Below, piece after piece: positions 26,358-34,973 of a DNA stretch of 64,000 nt (positions are counted from its first letter, which is position 1; each line of letters begins with the position of its first letter). The notes beneath the pieces are model-generated. The model made no database searches and had not been told where the DNA came from. It was given only the letters and a program-made list of their open reading frames with translations. The translations under genes and the position numbers were made by a program. This DNA is from Pseudophaeobacter arcticus DSM 23566 (GTDB lineage: Bacteria > Pseudomonadota > Alphaproteobacteria > Rhodobacterales > Rhodobacteraceae), in NCBI RefSeq assembly GCF_000473205.1, contig NZ_KI421507.1:1213934-1277933 (forward strand), in the 5' to 3' direction.

Positions 26358-27209
26358 ATGAACTATAAGGCGCTTACCGCCATTGCTGTCGCACTAAGCC
26401 TGCCGCTTTCCGCCAATGCGGATGCGGATAACGACACGCTGGTGCTCAACGATGAACAAACTCTGGTGACCAAGACCGCGGCACCGGCCCATGTGGCCGA
26501 TGTTCTGGACGAGGTGATGTCAGGGTGGCACTTCCGTTCGGATGAGACCCAGGCCCTGCAGATGGACGATTTTGAAAATCCCGCCATGGTCTTTGTCGAT
26601 AAGGCCTTTGATGCCTGGAACACCGTCGATGGCTCTGAGGGCAAATCCTGCGCCTCCTGTCATGACGACGTGGAGGAAAGCATGGCAGGGGTGCGTGCGG
26701 TCTATCCTAAATGGAACGAAGAGGCCGGCGAAGTCCGTACTCTGGCGATGCAGATCAATGACTGCCGCGAGAACCAGATGGGCGCCAAGGCGTGGAAATA
26801 CACCGGCGGCGATATGACCGCGATGGAGGCGCTGATTTCGGTGCAATCGCGCGGTATGCCGGTCAATGTTGCCATCGACGGCCCGGTCCAGTCGGTTTGG
26901 GAGCAGGGCAAAGAGATGTATTATGCCCGCACTGGCCAGCTGGAACTGTCCTGTGCAAATTGCCACGAGGACAGCTATGGCAAGATGATCCGCGCGGATC
27001 ACCTGAGCCAGGGCCACATCAACGGCTTTCCGACCTACCGTCTGAAAAACGCCAAGCTCAACAACGTGCAGGCCCGCTTCAAAGGCTGCGTGCGCGATAC
27101 CCGCGCCGAGACCTACAAGCCCGGCTCGTCCGAGTTTGTCGCGCTTGAGCTCTATGTCGCGTCGCGCGGCAATGGCCTGTCCGTCGAAGGTCCCTCGGTC
27201 CGTAACTAA
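26358..27209 (+). CDS. soxA: SoxA, diheme cytochrome c subunit
   Basis: 283 residues with a signal peptide ending near ANADA. Two heme sites are visible: SCASCH at about 97-102 and SCANCH at about 198-203. The catalytic Cys, which is modified to a persulfide in SoxA, is likely Cys244 in RFKGCVRDTRAE. SoxAX links thiosulfate oxidatively to SoxY. GGGAGGACAAGGA precedes the ATG. The length fits the diheme Paracoccus/Rhodovulum type. Confidence 0.94.
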   Translation: MNYKALTAIAVALSLPLSANADADNDTLVLNDEQTLVTKTAAPAHVADVLDEVMSGWHFRSDETQALQMDDFENPAMVFVDKAFDAWNTVDGSEGKSCASCHDDVEESMAGVRAVYPKWNEEAGEVRTLAMQINDCRENQMGAKAWKYTGGDMTAMEALISVQSRGMPVNVAIDGPVQSVWEQGKEMYYARTGQLELSCANCHEDSYGKMIRADHLSQGHINGFPTYRLKNAKLNNVQARFKGCVRDTRAETYKPGSSEFVALELYVASRGNGLSVEGPSVRN

Positions 27210-27216
27210 TCAAACC

Positions 27217-27252
27217 AACACCCCGCGTCTTTGCAGGCGCGGGGTGTTTTGC
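27217..27252 (+). terminator. Factor-independent terminator after soxA
   Basis: AACACCCCGCG and CGCGGGGTGTT form an 11-bp stem around a ten-base loop, followed by TTGC. It sits just after the soxA stop and just before the soxB operator, so soxXYZA and soxB are probably separate transcription units. Confidence 0.8.
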
Positions 27253-27261
27253 TTCAAATAA

Positions 27262-27289
27262 ATTCATAGATGCGAATATGAATCATATT
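27262..27289. promoter_or_regulatory. SoxR operator upstream of soxB, with second overlapping dyad
   Basis: ATTC-N8-GAAT is exact at 27262-27277. Overlapping it at 27275-27289 is a second dyad, AATATGA-A-TCATATT, with seven-base arms. Together they occupy an A+T-rich patch 35-60 bp before the soxB start and just after the soxA terminator. Confidence 0.6.
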
Positions 27290-27323
27290 TGCCGCTCATG
27301 ATCGCACAGGATGACAGATAGAC

Positions 27324-29021
27324 ATGATCTCGCGCCGTGACTTTTTGCAGGTATCGATGGCCGCTTCCGCCCTGGTTGGCGCATCCGGTTTTGGCAACTG
27401 GGGCCGTCTGGCCGCGCAGCAAAGCCTGACCCAGGATCAGCTGCTGCAGTTTGACACCTTTGGCAATATCAGCCTGATCCACATCACCGATATTCACGCG
27501 CAGCTGAAACCGATCTATTTCCGCGAGCCTTCGATCAATCTTGGGGTTGGGGGCAACAAGGGCCATGTGCCCCATATCACCGGCGCTGACTTTCGCCGCG
27601 CCTATGGCATCACCGATGGCAGCCCTATGGCCTATGCGCTGACCCATGATGACTTTTCTTCACTGGCGCAGGGCTATGGCCGGGTTGGCGGCATGGACCG
27701 GGTGGCCACGGTGATCAATGCCATCCGGGCTGATCGCCCCGATGCGCTGTTGCTGGACGGTGGCGACACCTGGCATGGCTCCTACACCTGTCACCACACC
27801 GCCGGGCAAGATATGGTCAATGTGATGAACGCGCTCAAGCCCGATGCGATGACCTTCCACTGGGAGTTCACCCTGGGCTCTGACCGGGTGAATGAGATCG
27901 TCGAGGGCCTGCCGTTTGCGGCGCTTGGCCAGAACATCTTTGATTCCGAGTGGGACGAGCCGGCGGAACTGTTCAAACCTTACAAATTCTTTGACCGTGG
28001 CGGCGCCAAGGTGGCGGTGATTGGTCAGGCCTTCCCCTATATGCCCATTGCCAACCCCGGCTGGATGTTCCCCGAGTATTCCTTTGGGATCCGCGATGAA
28101 CACATGCAGGAAATGGTCGATGAGGTCCGCGCCGCCGGGGCTGATCTGGTTGTTTTGCTGTCGCACAATGGCTTTGACGTGGATAAAAAGATGGCCAGCG
28201 TTGTCACCGGCATTGATGTGATCCTGTCGGGCCACACCCATGATGCGCTGCCAGAGCCGGTTTTGGTTGGCAAAACCCATATCATCGCCTCCGGCTCCAA
28301 CGGTAAATTTGTCAGCCGCATTGATCTGGATGTGCGCGACGGCCAGATGATGGGCATCCGCCACAAGCTGATCCCGATCTTCTCGGATGTGATTGCGCCG
28401 GATCCGGTGATTACCCAGCTGATCGACGCGCAGCGCGCGCCCTATGCGGATCAGCTGTCAGAGGTGATCGGCAAGACCGACTCGCTGCTGTATCGGCGCG
28501 GCAATTTTAACGGCACCTGGGATGATCTGATCTGCGATGCGCTGCTCAGCGAGCGTGAGGCGGATATCGCCATGTCGCCCGGTGTGCGCTGGGGGCCGTC
28601 GCTGGTGCCTGGGGATGACATCACCCGCGAAGACATCTGGAATGTCACCTCGATGAGCTACGGCGCTGCCTACCGGTCGGAAATGACAGGGGAATTCATC
28701 AAGGTGATCCTGGAAGATGTGGCCGATAACATCTTTAACCCCGATCCCTATTACCAGCAGGGCGGCGACATGGTGCGCATTGGTGGCATGGGCTACCGGA
28801 TTGATATCACCAAGCCACAGGGCGAACGCATCAGCGAAATGACCCTGTTGAAGACCGGTGAGACAATCGAGGCCAGCAAATCCTACATGGTTTCCGGCTG
28901 GGCCAGCGTCAACGAGGGCACCGAAGGTCCAATGATCTGGGATGTGGTCGAAGATCACATCCGCAAACAGGGGACGGTCTCCGTCACCCCCAACACATCG
29001 GTCAATGTGGTCGGCGCCTAG
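27324..29021 (+). CDS. soxB: SoxB, dimanganese sulfate thiol esterase
   Basis: 565 residues of the 5'-nucleotidase/UshA fold. A twin-arginine signal (ISRRDFLQVSMA) directs Tat export. Metal ligands are seen in LIHITDIHAQ (about 51-60), LLDGGDTWHG (about 147-156) and LSGHTHDALPEP (about 303). SoxB hydrolyses the sulfate from the S-thiosulfonate bound to SoxY. The translation start follows GACAGATAGAC, a weak ribosome site. A terminator and its own operator upstream suggest independent transcription. Confidence 0.95.
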   Translation: MISRRDFLQVSMAASALVGASGFGNWGRLAAQQSLTQDQLLQFDTFGNISLIHITDIHAQLKPIYFREPSINLGVGGNKGHVPHITGADFRRAYGITDGSPMAYALTHDDFSSLAQGYGRVGGMDRVATVINAIRADRPDALLLDGGDTWHGSYTCHHTAGQDMVNVMNALKPDAMTFHWEFTLGSDRVNEIVEGLPFAALGQNIFDSEWDEPAELFKPYKFFDRGGAKVAVIGQAFPYMPIANPGWMFPEYSFGIRDEHMQEMVDEVRAAGADLVVLLSHNGFDVDKKMASVVTGIDVILSGHTHDALPEPVLVGKTHIIASGSNGKFVSRIDLDVRDGQMMGIRHKLIPIFSDVIAPDPVITQLIDAQRAPYADQLSEVIGKTDSLLYRRGNFNGTWDDLICDALLSEREADIAMSPGVRWGPSLVPGDDITREDIWNVTSMSYGAAYRSEMTGEFIKVILEDVADNIFNPDPYYQQGGDMVRIGGMGYRIDITKPQGERISEMTLLKTGETIEASKSYMVSGWASVNEGTEGPMIWDVVEDHIRKQGTVSVTPNTSVNVVGA

Positions 29022-29031
29022 GCCCGATCTG

Positions 29032-29067
29032 GAGGTGCTGCCGGAGATCCCCCTCTCGCAGCATCTC
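29032..29067 (+). terminator. Possible stem-loop after soxB
   Basis: GAGGTGCTGC and GCAGCATCTC form a 10-bp stem with one G-U pair around a 16-base loop, and an A/T run (CAAAAATTTTT) follows some 10 bases later. It would end soxB transcription before the soxC operator. The long loop makes this tentative. Confidence 0.35.
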
Positions 29068-29095
29068 TTCCTGATCAAAAATTTTTGCGCTGATG

Positions 29096-29113
29096 AATTC
29101 ATTAACATGAATT
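29096..29113. promoter_or_regulatory. SoxR operator upstream of soxC
   Basis: AATTC-N8-GAATT, a five-base inverted repeat with the exact ATTC-N8-GAAT core at 29097-29112. It lies 24 bp before the soxC start in an A+T-rich patch. It matches the soxX operator in length, arms and spacing. Confidence 0.6.
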
Positions 29114-29136
29114 TATCGATGTAAGGAGAAAAGAAA

Positions 29137-30429
29137 ATGAGCGATAAAGCAGATGATTTTGCGCCATCGCGCCGCCAGTTTCTGGCCGGTGCAGCCGCAA
29201 CCGGAGTAGGGGCTGCCGCCGTTGCCGCCGGACAGGTGGCCCAGGCCGCGACGCCGGATCCCCTGATCACCGAAGTGCAGGACTGGGCCAGCGGATTGGG
29301 CGATGGTGTTGATGCCACCCCCTATGGGTTGCCGATCCAGTTTGAACAGGACGTGGTGCGCCGCAATGTGGAATGGCTGACGGCGGATACAATTTCCTCG
29401 ATCAACTTCACGCCAATTCACGCGCTGGATGGCACCATCACCCCGCAGGGCTGCGCCTTTGAGCGTCACCACTCGGGGGCGATTGAGTTGCGCAAGGAAG
29501 ATTACCGGCTGATGATCAACGGGCTGGTGGATACACCGCTGGTGTTCTCTTACGCCGATCTGGAGCGCTTCCCGCGCGAAAACCGGGTGTATTTCTGCGA
29601 ATGCGCCGCAAATTCGGGGATGGAATGGGCGGGCGCCCAGCTGAATGGTGCCCAGTTCACCCATGGCATGATCCACAACATGGAATATTCTGGCGTCTCG
29701 CTACGCACCTTGCTGCAAGAGGCGGGCCTGGGGGCCGCAGGCGATTTCAAGGATAAATGGGTCTATGTCGAAGGCGCTGATGCCTCGTCGAATGGCCGCT
29801 CGATCCCGCTGGAAAAGGCGCTGGACGATGTGCTGGTGGCCTTCAAGGCCAATGGCGAGGCCCTGCGCAAAGAGCACGGCTATCCGGTGCGTCTGGTTGT
29901 GCCCGGCTGGGAAGGCAACATGTGGATCAAGTGGCTGCGCCGCATCGAGGTCATGGATGGCCCGGTGGAAAGCCGCGAAGAGACCTCAAAATACACCGAC
30001 ACCATGGCAGATGGCTCGGCCCGGAAATGGACCTGGGAGATGGATGCGAAATCCGTCGTCACCAGCCCCAGCCCGCAGTCGCCCATCACCCATGGCACCG
30101 GTCCGCTGGTGATCACCGGTCTGGCCTGGTCGGGGCGTGGCGCCATCACCGGGGTGGATGTCTCGGTTGATGGCGGCAAGAACTGGAGCAAGGCCCGTCT
30201 GGGCGCGCCGGGTGTCGATAAGGCGCTGACGCGGTTTTACCTCGATATCAACTGGGACGGCTCGGAAATGCTGTTGCAGTCCCGTGCGCGGGACAGCTCG
30301 GGCTATGTGCAGCCGACAAAGACAGAGCTGCGCGCAGTGCGCGGTCTGAACTCGATCTATCACAACAACGCCATCCAGACCTGGTGGGTCAAAGCCGATG
30401 GGGAGGCAGAAAATGTCGAAGTTTCCTAA
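29137..30429 (+). CDS. soxC: SoxC, molybdenum cofactor subunit of sulfane dehydrogenase
   Basis: 430 residues. A twin-arginine signal (SRRQFLAGAAATG) fits export of a cofactor-loaded enzyme. The sulfite-oxidase fold is recognisable: TPIHALDGTITPQGCAFERH, then FCECAANSGMEWAG with the likely Mo-ligand Cys, and a C-terminal dimerisation domain from about residue 320. SoxCD oxidises the sulfane sulfur on SoxY by six electrons. AAGGAG precedes the ATG. It overlaps soxD by 17 bp. Confidence 0.95.
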   Translation: MSDKADDFAPSRRQFLAGAAATGVGAAAVAAGQVAQAATPDPLITEVQDWASGLGDGVDATPYGLPIQFEQDVVRRNVEWLTADTISSINFTPIHALDGTITPQGCAFERHHSGAIELRKEDYRLMINGLVDTPLVFSYADLERFPRENRVYFCECAANSGMEWAGAQLNGAQFTHGMIHNMEYSGVSLRTLLQEAGLGAAGDFKDKWVYVEGADASSNGRSIPLEKALDDVLVAFKANGEALRKEHGYPVRLVVPGWEGNMWIKWLRRIEVMDGPVESREETSKYTDTMADGSARKWTWEMDAKSVVTSPSPQSPITHGTGPLVITGLAWSGRGAITGVDVSVDGGKNWSKARLGAPGVDKALTRFYLDINWDGSEMLLQSRARDSSGYVQPTKTELRAVRGLNSIYHNNAIQTWWVKADGEAENVEVS

Positions 30430-31483
30430 AGTTATCGCCGGAGCGGCGATCGCATTCGCGCTCACCCTGCCGGCCTATGCCGGGACATATGGCCTGGGTC
30501 GTGTGGCCCTGCCGGAAGAAATTGCCGCCTGGGATCATGACGTGTCACCAGATGGCACCGGCTTGCCCGTGGGATCGGGCGATGTGCTGGCTGGCGAGGA
30601 AATCTTTGCCGAAAAATGCGCCGTCTGCCACGGCGATTTTGCCGAGGGCGTCGACAACTGGCCCAAACTGGCCGGGGGGCAGGGCACCCTGGACCATGAG
30701 GATCCGCTGAAAACAGTGGGCTCTTACTGGCCCTATCTGTCGACCACCTGGGACTATGTGAACCGCTCGATGCCCTTTGGCGCGGCGCAGACGCTGGAAC
30801 CAGATGAGGTCTATGCCATCGTGGCCTATATTCTCTATTCCAACGATCTGGTGGATGACGATTTTGTGCTCTCGAACGAGACATTCACCGATGTCACCCT
30901 GCCCAATGCCGAAGGCTTTTTTGTCGATGACCGGCTACAGAGCGAGGCCCATTTCTGGAAAGCTGAGCCTTGCATGTCCGACTGCAAAGACAGCGTCGAA
31001 ATCACCATGCGGGCGCGGGTTCTGGATGTGACACCCGAAGAGACTGCGACCGCTGAGGCCACTGTTGAAGAAGCCGCTGCGGAGCCTGATGCTGCGGAAC
31101 CTGTTGCGGCAGAGCCTGTTGTAGCAGAGGCAGCCGAGCCCGTGGTTGAAGAGGTGGCGCTGGACCCGGAACTGGTGGCCCAAGGCGCCAAGGTGTTCAA
31201 AAAGTGCAAAGCCTGTCACAAAATCGGCGAGGGGGCCAAGAACAGCACGGGCCCCATCCTGAACGGTATCTTTGGCTCCACGGCAGGCATGGTGGAGGGG
31301 TTCAAATACTCCAAGCCGATGCTGGCCGCGCGCGAAGAGGGGCTGGTCTGGAACGAAGAGGCCCTGGCAGCCTTTCTGACCAAGCCCAGGGCGTTCATGA
31401 AGGGCACCAAGATGTCATTTGCCGGGCTGCGCAAGGAAGGCGATATCGAAGCGGTTGTGGCCTACCTCAGAAGCTTTGACTAA
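30413..31483 (+). CDS. soxD: SoxD, diheme cytochrome c subunit of sulfane dehydrogenase
   Basis: 356 residues. A signal peptide ends near AYAGT. The first cytochrome domain has CAVCH at about 69-73 and the second has CKACH at about 264. They are joined by an Ala/Glu/Pro/Val linker of about 45 residues made of imperfect AEPVAAEPVVAE repeats. SoxD takes electrons from SoxC. The ATG at 30413 lies inside soxC with GGGGAGG before it; an earlier in-frame start at 30398 is less favoured. soxE-H genes do not follow. Confidence 0.94.
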   Translation: MSKFPKVIAGAAIAFALTLPAYAGTYGLGRVALPEEIAAWDHDVSPDGTGLPVGSGDVLAGEEIFAEKCAVCHGDFAEGVDNWPKLAGGQGTLDHEDPLKTVGSYWPYLSTTWDYVNRSMPFGAAQTLEPDEVYAIVAYILYSNDLVDDDFVLSNETFTDVTLPNAEGFFVDDRLQSEAHFWKAEPCMSDCKDSVEITMRARVLDVTPEETATAEATVEEAAAEPDAAEPVAAEPVVAEAAEPVVEEVALDPELVAQGAKVFKKCKACHKIGEGAKNSTGPILNGIFGSTAGMVEGFKYSKPMLAAREEGLVWNEEALAAFLTKPRAFMKGTKMSFAGLRKEGDIEAVVAYLRSFD

Positions 31484-31540
31484 CCTCCCTGGGATCATGA
31501 CCTGAACAGGCGGGGACAAAACCCGCCAATATGCGAACAG

Positions 31541-31577
31541 CCCACCAAAATGGGAACACCCCACCAAAATGGGAACA
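31541..31577. repeat. 19-bp-period tandem repeat downstream of soxD
   Basis: CCCACCAAAATGGGAACA occurs at 31541-31558 and 31560-31577. A degenerate copy (ACCCGCCAATATGCGAACAG) precedes it. Each copy holds a small hairpin CCCA-N4-TGGG. It is in the 393-bp spacer between soxD and the methyltransferase gene. Confidence 0.8.
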
Positions 31578-31578
31578 G

Positions 31579-31600
31579 GGGGCGGATCAGTCCGCCCCTT
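31579..31600 (+). terminator. Terminator-like hairpin at the end of the sox locus
   Basis: GGGGCGGA and TCCGCCCC form a perfect 8-bp stem around TCAG, followed by TTTG. Located about 95 bp past the soxD stop, it likely ends the soxCD transcript. The rest of the spacer to 31876 shows GC-rich low-complexity sequence and no gene. Confidence 0.6.
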
Positions 31601-31876
31601 TGCTGTTGTCCGCCGCCGCTGTTGTCCGCTGCGGACCCTCTACGCTGGATGGGGGCAAGGCGGGGAGTCGTGAGGGAATTTCCACCTATCAAAGCGCCGG
31701 TTCGGGGCGGGTTTGGCCCCGAACCAACGACATAGGGCGCGGTGTTTTGCCTCCTCGGCGCCGGTGCAGGAGATCTGGAAAAATTGAATAGAAATGTCGC
31801 GAGCTTAACCTCTTGATCACCAATTTTGGACAGGTTGCCCAGACGCGCCCGTTCCAAGCAGACCAAGAGGTAGTAT

Positions 31877-33481
31877 ATGAGCGACTGGACTTCCGGCTAT
31901 GTAGCCGAGGTTGACTATACACATGATTTTTTTCATGAAATGACACCGGCAGTCATGGCCCTGGCTGCAACTTCAAAGGGTCAGAAACACAATCTGGCGC
32001 AGACAGATCTCAGCTATTGCGAACTGGGCTGTGGTCAGGGGTTCACCGCCAATCTCTTGGCAGCCGCCAACCCGCATATTCAGTTTCACGCAATGGATTT
32101 CAACCCGGCCCATATTGCAGGCGCCCGGGATCTGGCTGCTGAGACTGATTTGGACAATGTTCATTTCTACGAGCGCTCCTTTGCTGATTTTGAGCAAGAA
32201 GAGAGCCTGCCCAAGCAGTTTGACATCATTGCCCTGCACGGGGTGATGAGCTGGGTCTCGCAGGAAAACCAGCAGCATATCGTTGCCTTTATCCGCCGCC
32301 GTTTGAAACCTGGCGGCATGGTCTATGTCAGCTACAATTCCCTGTCGGGCTGGGCCGCGATGATGCCGCTGCGGCGTATTCTGCTGGACCGCGCCACCCA
32401 GGGCACTGGTCCCCTGGAGGACAGGATTGCAGAGGCGCTGCGCTTTGCCGGGCAGCTGGAAGGGGCAGGAGCCAGGTTTTTTAAAGCCAATCCCATCGCT
32501 GGCAGCCGATTGGAAAAATCCAGAAAAATGTCCCGCAACTATCTGGCGCATGAGATGTTCAATGCCGACTGGACACCGTTTCATTTTGCCGATCTTGCCG
32601 GTGATCTGTCAGCGGCCAAGCTGAACTTCCTTAGCTCGACCAGTCTTCTGGACCATGTCGACGACATTTGCCTGACGCCGCAACAACGCGCGATGCTGGA
32701 GGCCGAAAGCGACCCGGTGCACCGCGAAAGCCTGCGGGATGTTTTGGTGAATGAGCAGTTTCGCTCGGATTTGTTTGTAAAGGGCGGGCGCAGCCATACC
32801 GAACGCGGTGCCATTGGGGCCTGGTTTGCGACCCCGCTGGCGCTGACGCAGCGCTATAATGGCGGCGCTTTGAGGCTCAGCTGGCGCTTGGGGGAGATCG
32901 CTTTGGACCCGGCGCAATATGGGCCCATTCTGGAGGCCCTGCAGGCGGGGCCAGCCACTGTGCGCCGCCTTTTGGACCAAGGCGCCTTTGGCCAGATGAC
33001 CTGGGGCGAAATCTCGCGGCTGCTGCGGCTGCTGATCGGGTCGGGAACCCTGTCACCCTGTCTGCCACTGGAGGGCATCAAGGCGCGCGAGGCGCGCTGT
33101 CAGGCCTTTAATCTGGCGGTCTGCAAACGGGCCGAAGACAGCGACACACTGCGTTTTCTGGCCTCTCCGGTCACCGGTGGCGGGCTGGAACTTGACCGGT
33201 TCGAACAGCTGTTCCTATTGGCCTATAGCGAAGGCAAGGCGGCGCCGGTTGACTGGGCTGCCCTGGCCTGGAGCATCCTCTCTGCGCAGGGGCAGCGGCT
33301 GCATCATGACGGGCAGGTGCTGGAGCAGGCGGAGGAAAACCTGGCGGTATTGCAGGCCCGCGCCAGTGCCTTTGCGGCACGGCGGCTGCCCCTGTGTAAA
33401 GCGCTGGGGCTGATCCCGGCGTCGGCTGAGGGGGCAATTGCCGCAACCACAGCAGAGCCAACCCGTGAGGCCGCCGCCTAG
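31877..33481 (+). CDS. Class I SAM-dependent methyltransferase with methyltransferase regulatory domain
   Basis: 534 residues. Residues 40-160 form a Rossmann methyltransferase with YCELGCGQGF (SAM motif I), FHAMDFNPAHI and FDIIALHGVMSWV. Residues about 200-290 resemble the PKMT regulatory domain first noted in rickettsial outer-membrane-protein lysine methyltransferases. The C-terminal 200 residues are helical with no recognised motif. The substrate is unknown; protein lysine methylation is only inferred. AGAGGTAG precedes the ATG. It stands alone between two terminators. Confidence 0.75.
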   Translation: MSDWTSGYVAEVDYTHDFFHEMTPAVMALAATSKGQKHNLAQTDLSYCELGCGQGFTANLLAAANPHIQFHAMDFNPAHIAGARDLAAETDLDNVHFYERSFADFEQEESLPKQFDIIALHGVMSWVSQENQQHIVAFIRRRLKPGGMVYVSYNSLSGWAAMMPLRRILLDRATQGTGPLEDRIAEALRFAGQLEGAGARFFKANPIAGSRLEKSRKMSRNYLAHEMFNADWTPFHFADLAGDLSAAKLNFLSSTSLLDHVDDICLTPQQRAMLEAESDPVHRESLRDVLVNEQFRSDLFVKGGRSHTERGAIGAWFATPLALTQRYNGGALRLSWRLGEIALDPAQYGPILEALQAGPATVRRLLDQGAFGQMTWGEISRLLRLLIGSGTLSPCLPLEGIKAREARCQAFNLAVCKRAEDSDTLRFLASPVTGGGLELDRFEQLFLLAYSEGKAAPVDWAALAWSILSAQGQRLHHDGQVLEQAEENLAVLQARASAFAARRLPLCKALGLIPASAEGAIAATTAEPTREAAA

Positions 33482-33495
33482 CGCTGGAGGCCACT

Positions 33496-33529
33496 ATGGG
33501 ATAACAGGCTGAATGGGATAACAGGCTGA
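33496..33529. repeat. 17-bp perfect tandem repeat
   Basis: ATGGGATAACAGGCTGA occurs twice head to tail just after the methyltransferase stop and before its terminator. Confidence 0.88.
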
Positions 33530-33533
33530 ATAT

Positions 33534-33568
33534 GCAAAAACCGCAGCGAACAGGCTGCGGTTTTTTGC
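33534..33568. terminator. Factor-independent terminator, probably bidirectional
   Basis: GCAAAAACCGCAG and CTGCGGTTTTTTGC form a long stem around an eight-base loop. T-runs occur on both strands, so it can end both the methyltransferase gene and the convergent regulator gene. Confidence 0.88.
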
Positions 33569-33612
33569 GTTTTGCGCTCTGGCCAAGAGGCCTGCGACTT
33601 AGGGTCCTGACC

Positions 33613-34620
33613 CTAGCTCCAGCCCTTGCGGAAAAAATGCGGCGAGGCGCCAAATTTTCGTTTGAACTGGCGCGAGAAATGCGTCGAGCTGTTAAAGCCA
33701 GAGGCCAGCGCTATTTCGGTGACGCTCATCGAGGTTTCGTTCATCAGGGCAAAGGCATGGGCAAGGCGCATGTCGAAATAGACATGCATCGGGCTTTGAT
33801 CCAGATAGCGCGAGAACAGGCGTTCGAGCTGGCGCCGCGAGATGTCGAGCTGTGTACAAAGTTCACCAATGGACAGCGGGTCCTCGATGGCGGATTGCAT
33901 CAGTTGCAGCGCATTCAAAAGCCGTTGGTTGCGGCTGCCGATGGCCACGGCATAGTTGGATTTCTGCGGTGTGGCCAGACCACCAGAGCGCACATGCAGG
34001 CACATGTCAGCAACGATGATCGCCAGCTGTTTGCCATGGCGCGCTTCGATCAGGTTGAGCATCAGATCGGTGGCCGCATTGCCGCCGCCACATGTCATCA
34101 GGGGGCCGCTGATCTCAAAGCTGTTGGCCGAGGGGGTCAGGTCGGGAAAACTCTCCTGAAACCCCGGTTGGTTTTCCCAGTGCAGGGTAAAGGCCTGATC
34201 GCGGATCAATCCGGCCTGGGCCAGGGCAAAGGCGCCGGTGCAGATGCCGCCGATCGAGCGGCCAAACCGGCTCTCGCGGCGCAGCCAGTTCAGGGTGGCA
34301 TCGCCTGCGGTCGACTGCGGCTCGACCCCGGCACAGACAAACCCCAAAGCATCCGAGGGCAGCGGCTGGAGCGCCATATCCGGTGTCACCATCATCCCGT
34401 TGGAACAGCGGATTGGGGTGCCGTCCTCGGTGAGGATAAACCAGCGATACAGTTTGGAATTGGTGACCTGATTGGCGATGCGCAGAGGTTCGATTGCAGC
34501 GGCAACCGGCAGCATTGTGGCCTTGGGCAACAACAGGAAATAAAAATCCTGCGGCGCGCCGGAATGGGGAACTGCCAGAGTGGCCGAGGCACCTTTTTGA
34601 ACAAAATTATCTTCTGTCAT
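33613..34620 (-). CDS. GlxA-type transcriptional regulator (DJ-1/PfpI-like domain plus AraC helix-turn-helix)
   Basis: 335 residues from the ATG at 34620; a TTG six codons upstream would give 341. Residues about 20-190 form the amidotransferase-like sensor domain (FYFLLLPKATMLPVAAAIEP; GGICTGAFALAQAGL), and the last 100 residues are an AraC/XylS domain ending SGFNSSTHFSRQFKRKFGAS. Relatives include ArgR, GbdR and CdhR of Pseudomonas, which respond to arginine, betaine or carnitine. The inducer here cannot be read from sequence. Candidate binding sites lie upstream. Confidence 0.85.
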   Translation of the reverse strand: MTEDNFVQKGASATLAVPHSGAPQDFYFLLLPKATMLPVAAAIEPLRIANQVTNSKLYRWFILTEDGTPIRCSNGMMVTPDMALQPLPSDALGFVCAGVEPQSTAGDATLNWLRRESRFGRSIGGICTGAFALAQAGLIRDQAFTLHWENQPGFQESFPDLTPSANSFEISGPLMTCGGGNAATDLMLNLIEARHGKQLAIIVADMCLHVRSGGLATPQKSNYAVAIGSRNQRLLNALQLMQSAIEDPLSIGELCTQLDISRRQLERLFSRYLDQSPMHVYFDMRLAHAFALMNETSMSVTEIALASGFNSSTHFSRQFKRKFGASPHFFRKGWS

Positions 34621-34700
34621 GGCTATGTCCTGGTTCAAAAGGCGGAAAGACCCGTTACGGCAACAGGGGATCTGGTAAAAGCATCTCCAGGCTGCGCGAT

Positions 34701-34817
34701 TTGCGACATCTGCGTCATCGTGGAAGGATCCCGGCTTTCACCTGTCCTGCATTGCGTTTACTGTGCCTTTGCGCCTGTCTGCCCTGAAATTGCGACTGCG
34801 TTCCGATGTTTTGCGAC
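34701..34817. promoter_or_regulatory. Repeated GTCGCAA half-sites upstream of the GlxA-type regulator
   Basis: TTGCGAC (GTCGCAA on the minus strand) occurs at 34701-34707, 34790-34796 and 34811-34817. The last two are direct repeats 21 bp apart, the tandem geometry of AraC-family sites. Pseudomonas ArgR half-sites begin TGTCGC. The 353-bp spacer 34621-34973 separates this regulator from clpP and holds no gene. Confidence 0.4.
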
Positions 34818-34883
34818 GCCTGTGCCACAGGTCCCGCCTCATTGGGGGGCGGAGAGGGGATAGGGGGGTAAAAACAAAAGCCA

Positions 34884-34903
34884 CCTCTTGCAGGCCCAAG
34901 AGG
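34884..34903. promoter_or_regulatory. Dyad in the clpP promoter region
   Basis: CCTCTTG and CAAGAGG form a perfect 7-bp inverted repeat around CAGGCC, about 70 bp before clpP. A possible -35 hexamer (TTGCAG) lies inside it with TAAGAC 17 bp downstream. This may be the clpP promoter with a control site; evidence is limited to the pattern. Confidence 0.35.
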
Positions 34904-34973
34904 GCGATACTAAGACTCAGGTAATACTCTGTCTGGTATGGTGCCGGACAATACACAACGCAGGCAGGTTCGC

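Noticed and set aside
31541..31577. Tandem repeat considered as a CRISPR remnant
   Set aside because: Repeats are adjacent without spacers and no cas gene is in the window.
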